Shown here in pieces: positions 17,071-26,252 of a stretch of 64,000 bases of DNA. The translations under genes were made by a program, and so were the position numbers. How positions within the stretch are numbered: the first letter of the stretch is position 1; every line of letters starts with the position of its first letter. A model generated the notes under the pieces. That model did not search any database and was not told the DNA's origin. It saw nothing but the letters and a program-made list of their open reading frames with translations. Source of the stretch: CBDFGK01 sp965247075 (lineage in GTDB: Bacteria; Pseudomonadota; Gammaproteobacteria; Pseudomonadales; Halieaceae). Location: NCBI GenBank assembly GCA_965247075.1, contig CBDFGK010000003.1, positions 1,984,001-2,048,000 on the forward strand, given 5' to 3'.

Positions 17071-17517
17071 TCAGGTGTAGTAGATAAATTCCAAGGGTAT
17101 TTTGGGCCTGCGCAGATACTGTTCTACAGCGGCCAGTACCAGCGGGCTGCGCATTCTGGCAGACTCGGCCAGCATTTCCCCGTGGGTAAGCCAGACCACC
17201 CGTTCAATATCTGTGTCCAGTTTGAAATCGGCTTCCTGATGCAGTGCGGCCCCATAAAAAGTGGTGCGGTGATAGGTGATGCCGTTAGCCGGGGCGGTAT
17301 ACAGTGCCACACCTACCAGCCCCTGTATTTCAATATGCCAGGCGGTTTCCTCCAGGGTTTCGCGAACCGCGGCCTGTATCAGGGTTTCACGGGGTTCCAG
17401 GTGGCCGGCGGGTTGATTCAATACCAGGCCGTGCTCCCCCTGTTCCTCCACCAACAGGAAGTGCTGATCTCTTTGTATCACCGTGGCCACAGTGACGTGG
17501 GCATGCCATTTAGTCAT
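17071..17517 (-). CDS. nudJ: Nudix hydrolase, NudJ-type phosphatase
   Basis: About 148 residues from the ATG at 17515-17517 (MTKWHAHVTVATVI). The Nudix box is visible as GHLEPRETLIQAAVRETLEE, with a GxxxxxE start and an RETxEE core that holds the metal-binding glutamates. NudJ-like enzymes hydrolyse HMP pyrophosphate and nucleoside di/triphosphates. The gene lies between rluE and mnmA, the usual gammaproteobacterial position, and overlaps the rluE stop by 8 bp. Longer in-frame starts exist upstream but fall inside rluE and lack family resemblance, so I rejected them. Confidence 0.88.
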   Translation of the reverse strand: MTKWHAHVTVATVIQRDQHFLLVEEQGEHGLVLNQPAGHLEPRETLIQAAVRETLEETAWHIEIQGLVGVALYTAPANGITYHRTTFYGAALHQEADFKLDTDIERVVWLTHGEMLAESARMRSPLVLAAVEQYLRRPKIPLEFIYYT

Positions 17518-18121
17518 GGGGACGATTATACCCCTGCTGCGTCCGCGCGCGTTTTTTACTGGGCCTTGCCGGCGGCATATTAACTTCAAGCCGGCGGGAG
17601 TCACCCGCTTGCAGACCCTGTAGGGACCACTCGCCGATACTGGCTCTGATAAGCCGCAGGGTAGGGTGGTCAATAGCAGCCGTCATGCGACGCACCTGGC
17701 GATTGCGGCCCTCCTGTATGCTCAATTCCAGCCAGTTGGTGGGCTTGTCCCGACGCTCTCGTATCGGTGGCCGGCGCGGCCATAGTTGTTCGGGAGGCTC
17801 CACCAGTCGCGCTTTCGCCGGCATTGTCGGGCCGTCCTTGAGGGTGATGCCATTAGCCAGGGCCTGCAGGTCTGCCGGCGTGGGACAGCCCTCTACCTGC
17901 ACCCAGTAGGTCTTCCACGTTTTCCTGGCCGGATTGGCAATCCGGTGTTGAAGCTGCCCGTCGTCGGTCAGCAATAAGAGACCCTCAGAATCGTAATCCA
18001 GTCGCCCCGCCGCCCGAAAACCGGGTGCGCACAGGAAATTGGCAAGGGTCTGGCGGCCCTCACCATCGGTGAATTGGCTGAGCACCCGGTAGGGCTTGTT
18101 AAACAGGATAAGTTGGCTCAT
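17510..18121 (-). CDS. rluE: 23S rRNA pseudouridine synthase, RluE-type
   Basis: A 203-residue RsuA/RluB-family synthase without an S4 domain. It begins MSQLILFNKPYRVLSQFTD and contains the catalytic aspartate motif GRLDYDSEGLLLLT and QEGRNRQVRRMTAAIDHPT near the end, both diagnostic. RluE modifies U2457 of 23S rRNA. The C-terminus is basic and proline-rich. It is the first gene of the nudJ-mnmA-hflD-purB run. Upstream (18122-18165) the accessory region begins. Confidence 0.93.
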   Translation of the reverse strand: MSQLILFNKPYRVLSQFTDGEGRQTLANFLCAPGFRAAGRLDYDSEGLLLLTDDGQLQHRIANPARKTWKTYWVQVEGCPTPADLQALANGITLKDGPTMPAKARLVEPPEQLWPRRPPIRERRDKPTNWLELSIQEGRNRQVRRMTAAIDHPTLRLIRASIGEWSLQGLQAGDSRRLEVNMPPARPSKKRARTQQGYNRPHD

Positions 18122-18165
18122 TAATTCTTGCGGTGCATCAAGTAGGTCATTGCCGATGCTCTTTC

Positions 18166-19224
18166 TTAATCCTGAGGAATCTCAAGTACTCCGCCGGCTC
18201 CAAACGAAATTGATGGGTCTACTGCATCATAAGACAACAGGTGGGTTCCATAGGCTCCTTCTTGCGCAATTAAAATTTTCCTGTGAGCGTTTGCCACAGT
18301 AATAGCTGCTCTGGTAAGAATGCTGGTTTCTCCTACCTGTGCGCCAATGATTATAGGTATTCCAAGCTCACTTGCTTTTGCAGCAATTGCCAACGAACGC
18401 AGGATTCCACCCATCTTTGAAACTCTCAAATTGATAATCCATGGATGAGTGTCTTCCTGAATGTTCCAAAAGTCTTCGAGCTTTAGGAAACTCTCATCAA
18501 GTATTATCTTCTTGCCAAGCTCCCTGTAAATTATCTTGAGGTCTTCATACCTGTTTGCAGTTATCGGTTCTTCTACTGCAAAAAAACTACCATTGAGTTG
18601 TTTCAAATAATGGATTGCATCACCCGCGCTCGCCCAGTGATTGTTGGCATCAAATCTTATTCGGTTATCAGGTTCGAGCTGATTGCCCAATAAATTCAAA
18701 TTTTGTTGATCGATGGCCTTATCACCAAATAATTTTACCTTGTAATCTCTAAAACCTACGGCTTTATATTTCTCAAGTTGTGAACGAAACAGGCTGGGGT
18801 CTTGCGTTCCCAGAACCGCTGTATAGTGAAACTCCCCGGCAATTTTTGGCAATCCCAGTAATTGCTCGATGGTTATTCCTTCTTCGAGAGCCAGCGCATT
18901 GAGCAAAGAGATTTCAATTGCAGAAAATGCGGCTGGATTACTGTCAATTTCAACTCTATAGGTTGATGCCCACTCTGTCAGCTCGTTCACGCTGCTGATA
19001 TAAACGAGTTCAGATTGATACTTACCAAAAAAATCCAGTGCAGTACCAATAGATTCTCCCGTTACATAACTTCGAGGACACCCTTCCCCCAATCCGGTGT
19101 TGCCGGTGTCTGTGTGAGCCTTAACCAACACAGATTCAGTCTCACTGCGTGAAGCAGTGGAATGTTGGAACGATACCTTAAAGGGTATCTTTAGTTCTTC
19201 GATTTTAAATTCATGTATTTTCAT
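18166..19224 (-). CDS. Enolase-superfamily enzyme (MLE / dipeptide-epimerase / N-acyl amino acid racemase-like)
   Basis: The 352-residue protein has the capping domain plus barrel of the muconate lactonizing enzyme subgroup. Visible catalytic features are the KxK motif YKVKLFG (K162, K164), metal ligands in RFDANNHW (D192), VEEPI (E218/E219) and ILDES (D243), and the opposite-face lysine in RVSKMGG (K270). Two lysines on opposite faces are typical of 1,1-proton-transfer enzymes such as dipeptide epimerases, N-acylamino-acid racemases and o-succinylbenzoate synthase. The ATG overlaps the upstream GH3 gene by 4 bp. The neighbour makes acyl-amino acid conjugates by family, so racemisation of an N-acyl amino acid is the most economical guess. 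The exact substrate is not determinable here. Confidence 0.8.
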   Translation of the reverse strand: MKIHEFKIEELKIPFKVSFQHSTASRSETESVLVKAHTDTGNTGLGEGCPRSYVTGESIGTALDFFGKYQSELVYISSVNELTEWASTYRVEIDSNPAAFSAIEISLLNALALEEGITIEQLLGLPKIAGEFHYTAVLGTQDPSLFRSQLEKYKAVGFRDYKVKLFGDKAIDQQNLNLLGNQLEPDNRIRFDANNHWASAGDAIHYLKQLNGSFFAVEEPITANRYEDLKIIYRELGKKIILDESFLKLEDFWNIQEDTHPWIINLRVSKMGGILRSLAIAAKASELGIPIIIGAQVGETSILTRAAITVANAHRKILIAQEGAYGTHLLSYDAVDPSISFGAGGVLEIPQD

Positions 19225-20810
19225 AGAGCCGGCCTCTCATGGGAGGCAAAATCGAAATCGCAGTCTTGATCATATTGCAGGTGCATCAATTTGAATTGTC
19301 CTTCCCTTTGCCCCTGTTCCAGACAATGCTTTTTGTATAGGTCACCGGCTCCGTTGCGAATAAATACAGTGCGCAGAGGTCTTAGCCGACCGCTCTTTTG
19401 TTTCTCTTCAAATTCCATATTCAACTCTCTTAGCTTTATCTCAATGTCAGAAGAGTCGAACCGTGTGTGTTCTACATAAAGGCAATATTCATACTGTTCG
19501 GGATAGGCAATTAGGATGAAGAAATCAAAAGCAATTTTTTGTTGTTGCCTGAATTCCTCAATAGCACCTAACAACTGAGCCTCACAAAGCTTTTCTCCAG
19601 TAATATTGGTTACACCCTTGCCTTTCTGCACGAATTGTATGGTAGGTGTATTATTGAAATAACCCGTTACTTCAACCAAGTCATTAATGTCATATCTGTA
19701 CAGGCCAGTTTGGGTCGTTACAAAAATGTAGTACTGAATGCCAGGGGATATCTCATCCAGCCTGAGAAACCTGGGCTCTTCCTCTTCCCACTGATCTTTC
19801 TCTACAAATTCAAAAAAATTCTGATGGAATGTAGGAACCTGTTTGTTATCTATTACATCAATAGTTACACCGCCACGAAACTCGCTCGACATATACCCAA
19901 CTTCTACAATGCCGGTATCGACTGCAAGCTTTTCACGCAGGCTTGAGATTGGTATCGCACAACTACTTCCTGTCCATACGGTAATCGCTTTCAATTCAGG
20001 CCAGATATTGGCAAATATAAGTGCCCCGTTAGCTGCTAATAAACCCTCAAGTTCTTCAGCTCTTTCCCTGTTGGATATTCCAATTTCCTCAATAAGAGAG
20101 TCAGCATTGTCGTTGATTACTCGATCCAATTTGATAAGTGACGTTGGGTTTGCGGTGGCAATCATCGAAATGTTTTTTTCCATTAGTGCTGAACCGGCGA
20201 TTGCCAGGTATTTTTTTTCATAATTTTCCATTTCAAACACATGCGGAGGAACAACATACTTTGTCCGTAGTGTTCTAGGCATACTCTGGTATATGAGTCC
20301 TGACATAGAACCGTAAGGGCTTCCGGTATCCAAAAAACCTTCATGTGAAGGGCTAACCATAGCAAGAATTTTCCCCTTGTAAGCGAGGGGAATACCCAGA
20401 TACATTGCAAAAGCCAGGAGTTGTTGGCTCTGTTGATATTGCGCGATGCTGCTCTTGAGAATGGGAATTTTTTTTGATCTGCCGGTAGTTCCACTTGTCA
20501 GTACGTAAAAAACGGGAGATTCCTCAGTGAGGTATGGGAAGCTTTCAACGTCCTGCTTATCAATATATTCCTTAAGATTATCGTAAGTATTGACCGGGAC
20601 CGATTCGATGTAGTCATCATAATTTTTTATCTTACGGAAATTGTGCTCCTTGCCGTATACGGTTTCCTTATTCTTATCGACTATTTTTGTAAGCAAATTA
20701 TCCTGATGATACTGAGGTTGGTGAGTCGATTTGATGAATGGTCTCCAGACAAAAACCCTTATGAAAGCCATCCTCAACGGCATTAGGATCGAGACCAATA
20801 GCTCCGTCAT
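19221..20810 (-). CDS. GH3-family acyl-adenylating / acyl-amido synthetase
   Basis: The 529-residue protein belongs to the GH3 branch of the ANL adenylate-forming enzymes. It has the P-loop-like YVLTSGTTGRSKKIPI (about 102-117), a VGYMSSEFRGG segment and YRYDINDLVEVTG, corresponding to the acyl-AMP site motifs of plant GH3 and bacterial relatives. Such enzymes activate a carboxylate with ATP and join it to an amino acid. It sits in the middle of a three-gene operon with 4-bp ATGA overlaps on both sides. Base composition is clearly AT-richer than the core genes on either side. Substrates are unknown; the flanking hydroxylase suggests a lipid acid. Confidence 0.82.
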   Translation of the reverse strand: MTELLVSILMPLRMAFIRVFVWRPFIKSTHQPQYHQDNLLTKIVDKNKETVYGKEHNFRKIKNYDDYIESVPVNTYDNLKEYIDKQDVESFPYLTEESPVFYVLTSGTTGRSKKIPILKSSIAQYQQSQQLLAFAMYLGIPLAYKGKILAMVSPSHEGFLDTGSPYGSMSGLIYQSMPRTLRTKYVVPPHVFEMENYEKKYLAIAGSALMEKNISMIATANPTSLIKLDRVINDNADSLIEEIGISNRERAEELEGLLAANGALIFANIWPELKAITVWTGSSCAIPISSLREKLAVDTGIVEVGYMSSEFRGGVTIDVIDNKQVPTFHQNFFEFVEKDQWEEEEPRFLRLDEISPGIQYYIFVTTQTGLYRYDINDLVEVTGYFNNTPTIQFVQKGKGVTNITGEKLCEAQLLGAIEEFRQQQKIAFDFFILIAYPEQYEYCLYVEHTRFDSSDIEIKLRELNMEFEEKQKSGRLRPLRTVFIRNGAGDLYKKHCLEQGQREGQFKLMHLQYDQDCDFDFASHERPAL

Positions 20811-22117
20811 AAGTTTTTATCCAAACCTTTTATAAAAGGTGTTTTGAGCTGAGATAGAAAATCCAACGGGTATTCTCTATTGATTAATCCCAATGAATCG
20901 ACAGCACGTGAACCGGGCAGGAACCAGGTACCGAATAACAAATCCCAAACAATTAGATTGTTGCCGTAATTACTGTTTGATTCTTGAATTTCAACCGAAT
21001 GATGCCACCGGTGGAGCTGCGGACCACTAATTATGAAATTCAAAATGCCCATACGTAGTTCGATATTGCAATGTTGAAAAAATCCATTGATTGAATAGAA
21101 GACAAAATACAAGGCCAGCACATCGTCTGATACACCCACCAGAATGAATGGCAAGACATCAAATAAATACTGTATGGTCTTTTCAATTGGATGAAATCTA
21201 TTAACGTTTAGCCAGTAAAGTTTATGGGGCGAGTGGTGTATAGCGTGCAACTGCCATAGTGGTTTCCAATGATGACTTAATCTGTGTAGCCAATACCGAA
21301 AAAAATCAGCAACAAGTAGCATCAAAATCGATTGAAATATTACCGACCAAGCGTGTGGCCATGGTATATCCGGCCGAATTTCACTGGACTGCAAAGAATA
21401 AAGCAGCATTAGTGAAACCAAAAATCCAAGTAGCCCAGGCAGGAGAATTTGAGTTAACAACATATAGGTTGCGTCATTGGAAATCTCCATTTTGCTGGGT
21501 CGCCACAACTTTCGATATGGATTTGAGTATTCCAGATAGATAATAAGTAGAGCGGCAACAGTAACGGGAAAATACGTGGCTATTATCAAATTCAAGCCGT
21601 TACCAATTGCCAGCAAATGGAAGAAAACTGCACTGATGATGACCGATGGGTAGGCTCCCCATGCCACGATTTGTTCGGCATGAGCGCTGTGGAATAATCC
21701 GACGCACAGTAGAAATGACGCAAGAACAAGATGAAATATCGCAGGAATTTGAGCTGCTAACCAGGTATGCTCGTTCGCGAAACTGAATCCAGCTACCAAA
21801 CGAAATGCCATGATTGCGAAATAAACAGTTCCAATGCCTAAATAGATCCATCCAAGCTTGGGGTTTTGTTCCATTTTGCCCGAGCGGAACTTTAATAAAA
21901 TATTGCCAAGAAATACGATGATTACAATTTGTGAAGCAAGCAAGAGTGGATATGACATCGCACCGCTCTGCCAACTATCGAAGGGAGGCAGAATACCTAC
22001 GGGCCAAATGTACTGAGTCAGCTGTGCGATTACACGCAATACGAAAACACACAAAAATGCTGACAGCCAATAGCTATAATTTTTCGTTTTTCCAGCTTCC
22101 ATTTGCTTTTTACTCAA
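20807..22117 (-). CDS. Sterol desaturase / fatty acid hydroxylase family membrane protein
   Basis: 436 residues. About eight hydrophobic segments cover the N-terminal 270 residues. The C-terminal catalytic part has the di-iron histidine boxes HRLSHH (278-283), HAIHH (291-295), an isolated H349, and HRWHH (369-373), the arrangement of the fatty acid hydroxylase superfamily. It would hydroxylate or desaturate a membrane-embedded lipid. The N-terminal membrane extension of about 200 residues is longer than in minimal family members. It is the first gene of the operon with the GH3 and enolase-superfamily genes. The 94 bp between it and the IS66 relic hold no recognisable gene. Confidence 0.85.
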   Translation of the reverse strand: MSKKQMEAGKTKNYSYWLSAFLCVFVLRVIAQLTQYIWPVGILPPFDSWQSGAMSYPLLLASQIVIIVFLGNILLKFRSGKMEQNPKLGWIYLGIGTVYFAIMAFRLVAGFSFANEHTWLAAQIPAIFHLVLASFLLCVGLFHSAHAEQIVAWGAYPSVIISAVFFHLLAIGNGLNLIIATYFPVTVAALLIIYLEYSNPYRKLWRPSKMEISNDATYMLLTQILLPGLLGFLVSLMLLYSLQSSEIRPDIPWPHAWSVIFQSILMLLVADFFRYWLHRLSHHWKPLWQLHAIHHSPHKLYWLNVNRFHPIEKTIQYLFDVLPFILVGVSDDVLALYFVFYSINGFFQHCNIELRMGILNFIISGPQLHRWHHSVEIQESNSNYGNNLIVWDLLFGTWFLPGSRAVDSLGLINREYPLDFLSQLKTPFIKGLDKNL

Positions 22118-22211
22118 GCACGAACTTCATATTGTCAAAGTGAATATAGCACCGATTGATCCTTCCCATTAACAGTGGACACCTCACTAAGCGACTTTTT
22201 GTGCCTCAAAC

Positions 22212-23206
22212 GTAAGCGCCTCTAAATCGACCCCCGTTGACATTATCAGGTAGTCATCGAACAGTTAATCAGTTTGCCCCGCCGTTAGTCTTCGACTTGC
22301 ATGTTCCAGGGCAGTAACGCTTCCAGCTTCTCCACCGTATCTGCCACCGCAATATTCGCCTTAGCCGTTTCTACCAAACTATAGCAGGTCGCACTGGCGC
22401 GGGCACCGTGTGAGGTATCTGCAAAAAGCCAGGCCCGGCGTCCAACAGCAAAAGGCCTGATCGCATTCTCTGCCGGCGCATTACTGATATGTAGCCGGCC
22501 ATCCTCACAATAGCCAATCAGATACTCCCACTGGTTCAGCGTGTACCTTATCGCCTTATGGGTCAGGCTATCTTTGGGTACCCGGCTGACGTTCTTCTCC
22601 AGCCACGGTTTCAGGTCATCGAGAATCGGCACGTGAGGGGTCGTATTCAAACAGTACTGACTGCCTGGCGGGCGGCCCACCCCGGATCACCCACATCCAT
22701 TTGTCCGATTGAGCCGTCTTGCCGGCTTCCTTCAAGACCTGCATGCGTGTTTCATCGGCCTGCAGGTAATTTCCCTCAAGCTGAACCTCCCTGATTAGAT
22801 TCATCAGGGGTTGGAATACATCCTGGAGCCGTATAATCCAGTGGGCCATATTGGAACGGCTGATATCACCACCATAACGCTTGAGCATTCCCTCCAGACG
22901 GTACAGTAGCAATCCATCGGCGTATTTGGAGGCTATGATGTAGGCCAGTAATGCAGGACTGGCAAAACATGTACCCAAAGGGTGAGCGGGTCGCTGTGCC
23001 GCAACGATGACGTCTTATGGCCGCCGGCCCGGCGCCGGCTTTTCTAAAATCTACCGGGCTCCGGTACAGGTAGACCCGGGGCTTACTGCTGATACCTTCA
23101 AACTTCCCGCGTCAGTAGACGAAGCGGTAGTAAAGCGTGTGGTCATCAGGAGAGAGTCTGGCCCGAACCTTTAAGGAAAAACAGGTGCTGATTTAACGGC
23201 GCTTAC
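22212..23206 (-). mobile_element. IS66-family element, internally deleted
   Basis: Both ends carry the IS66 terminal repeat: GTAAGCGCC at 22212 on the plus strand and its complement GGCGCTTAC at 23198-23206. The 995-bp interior is far shorter than the roughly 2.5 kb of a full element. On the minus strand it retains a tnpB fragment (about 23038-23100, translated RVYLYRSPVDFRK) and parts of tnpC. No matching 8-bp target duplication is present (22204-22211 and 23207-23214 differ), so the locus has been rearranged since insertion. The right end lies inside a ParE toxin gene. Confidence 0.85.
22285..22978 (-). pseudogene. IS66 transposase tnpC, deleted and frameshifted
   Basis: Two overlapping frames encode pieces of TnpC. 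The upstream piece (22978 down to about 22650) has LLAYIIASKYADGLLLYRLE and YLQADETRMQVL, the IS66 DDE region. The downstream piece (about 22650 to 22285) has NAPAENAIRPFAVGRR, SLVETAKAN and ends ALLPWNM. At the junction, FEYDPSRA jumps directly to ILDDLKPWLEK and the frame changes. In full-length TnpC about 90-100 residues, including a catalytic aspartate region, separate these motifs. The transposase is therefore dead. Confidence 0.85.
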
Positions 23207-23343
23207 GGTTGTTCTTCAAGCCGGTTAACAGATTGACGCACCCTATGCGCCACTTCCCACGCCGCGCGGCGGTTGTCTTTGGCAATATAGTCCTGAATCT
23301 TCTCCAGTGCCGTTGCCGCCGGTTCCGTCCATATGACCCGCAC
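23203..23343 (-). pseudogene. ParE/RelE-type toxin, truncated by IS66
   Basis: The reading frame starts with GTG at 23341-23343, 2 nt after the antitoxin stop, and encodes only 46 residues. It begins MRVIWTEPAATALEKI and continues DYIAKDNRRAAWEVA, the typical N-terminal half of ParE. It ends LEEQP followed by a TAA formed by the first bases of the IS66 end. ParE toxins are normally about 95-105 residues and need the C-terminal half, so this copy should be inactive. No toxin remainder was found on the other side of the IS66 relic. Confidence 0.75.
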
Positions 23344-23345
23344 GC

Positions 23346-23609
23346 TCAGTTGTCTTCATACTTGTTGAATATCCGGTCCATTTCGGCGTCACTGGCGAAA
23401 CGACCTTCATCCGCCGCCTTGACGCCCTCTTTCGTGCGCTCAACCTGCCAGGCATGTATTTCCAGAAGCTGATCAATGGCTTGGTTAACGAGGTAATTAC
23501 GTGACCTGTCCATTTGACTTGCCAACCTGTCCAATTGCTTGACCTTCTTGCTGTCGGAGCGGACTGTGAATGCATCGGTGCCTATTGCTGATCTACCTTT
23601 ATGGTTCAT
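23346..23609 (-). CDS. CopG/RHH-type antitoxin (ParD-like)
   Basis: 87 residues from the ATG at 23607-23609. The N-terminal half contains AFTVRSDSKKVKQLDRLA and SRNYLVNQAIDQLLE, the strand-helix-helix pattern of ribbon-helix-helix regulators. The C-terminal tail (ADEGRFASDAEMDRIFNKY) is the acidic toxin-binding region typical of ParD-type antitoxins. It precedes a truncated ParE toxin gene with 2 nt between them. It appears intact even though the toxin is not. Confidence 0.82.
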   Translation of the reverse strand: MNHKGRSAIGTDAFTVRSDSKKVKQLDRLASQMDRSRNYLVNQAIDQLLEIHAWQVERTKEGVKAADEGRFASDAEMDRIFNKYEDN

Positions 23610-24979
23610 TGTGGTTCGCTTGTAATCATAGCATGATTTTCGGGCTTGGGCGGCGAATAGCCTCTTCCAATACGAAATGATACTGAACGGGGGTCGTGTT
23701 TCCAACACGAAATGATACTGAACATAGCCTGATTTCTGTTCATGCTGGAAGGATGAATACCCTCATGAATGACACTCACATAAAAACACTGGCGCAGGTG
23801 CATGCCTTTCTTGAAGGCACCCATGCAGTTGCCTTCTCCTTACCAACCAAAACCGAGCGCTATGGGTTTATTCGCCGCAGCTTGATTCGGTTTCGCTATC
23901 ATCGGCTGCCTGGGCCGGATAAGAGCTTGCTGCTGAGCTTTATGACCCACGTCAGCGGCTATTCGAGGGTTCAGGTCAAGCGTCTGGTCAAGGCCTGGCT
24001 TGAGCACGGCAAGCTACGACCTCGCTCCAGTGCAGGCAATGGGTTTGCCCGCCAGTACACCGATGCGGACCAACGGCGATTAGCGAAGCCGGCTGAGTTG
24101 CATGGTACGCTCTCCGGGCCAGCCACCAAGAAGCTCTGTGAGCGAGCATGGCAATTGTTTGGGCTTGCCGAGTACCAACGGTTAGCCGGCATCTCGGTCG
24201 CGCACCGCTATAACCTGAGACGCGCCAGAGCCTATCAACGCTCTCGCCGTACCTTTGACAAGACCCGCGGCAAGGTATCCGCCATTGGCGAACGACGCCA
24301 ACCGCAACCCAATGGCCGGCCCGGTTATCTTCGGGTAGATACGGTTCACCAAGGCGCTCTGGACGGCGTTACAGGGCTGTACCACAGTAACGCGGTGGAT
24401 GAAGTCACCCGGTTTGAGGTTGTTGGTGCGGTTGAGAAGATATCCGAGCGATACCTGAGCCCCGTGCTTGAGCAACTGCTGGATCAGTTTCCCTTCGTCA
24501 TGCTCGGCTTTCATGCCGACAATGGTTCGGAATACATCAACCGGCATGTGGTTACACTGCTCAAAAAGCTGCTGATCGAACTCACCAAATCCCGTGCCAG
24601 ACAGTCTAATGATAACGCCTTGGTGGAATCAAGGAATGGCTCCATCGTCAGAAAACATCTGGGCTACGCTCACAGCCGGCAGCACTGGGCCTTTCTTGTT
24701 TGTTGCGGTAGTGAATCAGTTCCTTCACCAGCACTTGAACCCCTACATCAATTATCACCGGCCTTGCTTCTTGCCGGTGATCACAACCAACGCCAAGGGC
24801 AAGCAAGTGAAAACCTACCCCTACCAAGCCATGATGACACCTTTTGAAAAGCTCAAATCACTGGACGGAACCCAACAATATCTGAAACCCGGAATCACTC
24901 TGGAGACACTGGATGCAATCGCTATGAAGATCAATGATAATGAAGCGGCTAAACGGCGTAAGGAAGCTAAACAACAACT

Positions 24980-26252
24980 CACTGCTGTCCCGTTAACTTT
25001 CATATGAGTTTCATTTGATTGACATCGGGCAGTCTGCCATCAGGCGGATCACCCCTTAACAACGCCATCAGGTCACGCTTATCAAACAAATTAAGCTGCA
25101 GTAATCGCAATAGCTGCTGCATACTCTTTGTGAGTCCAGACTGAAACTTCAGAAATGCAATTAGCAGGTATACGCACATCGCTATCCATATTTGAGTCAT
25201 CACTGCATTCTTGCTCGTGCCAACAAACGATTTGATTTTCAGGTTCTGTTTTATCCACTTAAAGAATAATTCCACTTGCCACCTGGCTTTGTAGACATCG
25301 GCAATCGTCTTGGCTGCCAGTTTGAAATTGTTTGTTAAAAACACATAGTGCTTACCCGTCTCCGCATCTTTGTAGCCAACCCGCCTTAATCGAACAGGAC
25401 ATTTTTTGGAGACCTGGGGGCCGGTGAATTCTATCGTTTGATCACACGTCAAACCTTTGCCTTTCAGCACCGATCGACGCTCGATAATGCGGTATTTTGC
25501 ATTGCTCTTAAGCCGGGTGACGAAGAAAATACCCTTATCTGTCAATTGCTTATACCAAACGTAATCATTGTAGGCTTTATCAATTGCAATAATACTTCCC
25601 TTAGGAAATATGAGCGTGCGACCCACTGTTACATCGTGCTTCTTCCCTTCCGTGACGACCACAAACTCCGGCAAATAACCCGCATGATTCAAACCGACGT
25701 GCAGCTTAATCGCTCCTTTGGTGGTGCGAAAATCAGCCCAGGGAAACGCAGACAAACACAAGTCGATGGTGGACGCGTCCAGCGAATAAAGCGGGTGAGT
25801 AAATCTGAAACTATGATCAGGCGCCACGCCTTGGCAGCGAGTTAACAGTTTTCCAAACAGCGCTTCGTACAGAGCATAAGGCTTATCTTCATTGATGCGC
25901 GATAGGTTGGATCGCGACAGCTTCGCGCTGCCCAGGTGGTAAAGGCGATGCATTTGCGCCGACATATTATCCACGATATCACGCAAGCTGTTTCGACCAG
26001 ACAATTGAGCCATCGTCAGCGACACAAACTGTGACCAGCGGGAGGCTTTACGAAAGGAACGGCCAGAATGATGTTGTTTGGCAAGGGTCTCAAATTCATG
26101 TCTCGGAACAAGTTTTAGTATTTGTGACAGGATCGTATTACAATGCGCCATGGTCTGGTTCCCTCTATTAATACACTGTTTTATAGACAATCTCATTGTA
26201 TCAATTGTGGCGGAATCAGACCTCCTTATTTCTCCTTAACGGGACAGCAGTG
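24980..26252 (-). mobile_element. IS4-family insertion sequence, complete, with 9-bp target duplication
   Basis: Perfect 17-bp inverted ends CACTGCTGTCCCGTTAA lie at 24980-24996 and, inverted, at 26236-26252, giving a 1273-bp element with one transposase gene. It is flanked by the direct repeat ACAACAACT at 24971-24979 and 26253-26261, a 9-bp target duplication. Removing the element and one repeat copy restores the reading frame of the host transposase. The intact ends and gene suggest a recent, possibly active insertion. Confidence 0.93.
25000..26151 (-). CDS. IS4-family transposase
   Basis: About 383 residues from the ATG at 26149-26151 (MAHCNTILSQILKL), preceded by a GAGGG ribosome site. 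It has the N-terminal DUF4372-like segment HHSGRSFRKASRWSQF and the DDE_Tnp_1 core with LYSLDASTIDLCLS, IIAIDKAYNDY and the IS4 YREK-type region around YKARWQVELFFKWIKQNLK. An in-frame ATG 15 codons upstream (26196) is less likely. The gene is intact and fills the element between its inverted ends. Confidence 0.9.
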   Translation of the reverse strand: MAHCNTILSQILKLVPRHEFETLAKQHHSGRSFRKASRWSQFVSLTMAQLSGRNSLRDIVDNMSAQMHRLYHLGSAKLSRSNLSRINEDKPYALYEALFGKLLTRCQGVAPDHSFRFTHPLYSLDASTIDLCLSAFPWADFRTTKGAIKLHVGLNHAGYLPEFVVVTEGKKHDVTVGRTLIFPKGSIIAIDKAYNDYVWYKQLTDKGIFFVTRLKSNAKYRIIERRSVLKGKGLTCDQTIEFTGPQVSKKCPVRLRRVGYKDAETGKHYVFLTNNFKLAAKTIADVYKARWQVELFFKWIKQNLKIKSFVGTSKNAVMTQIWIAMCVYLLIAFLKFQSGLTKSMQQLLRLLQLNLFDKRDLMALLRGDPPDGRLPDVNQMKLI

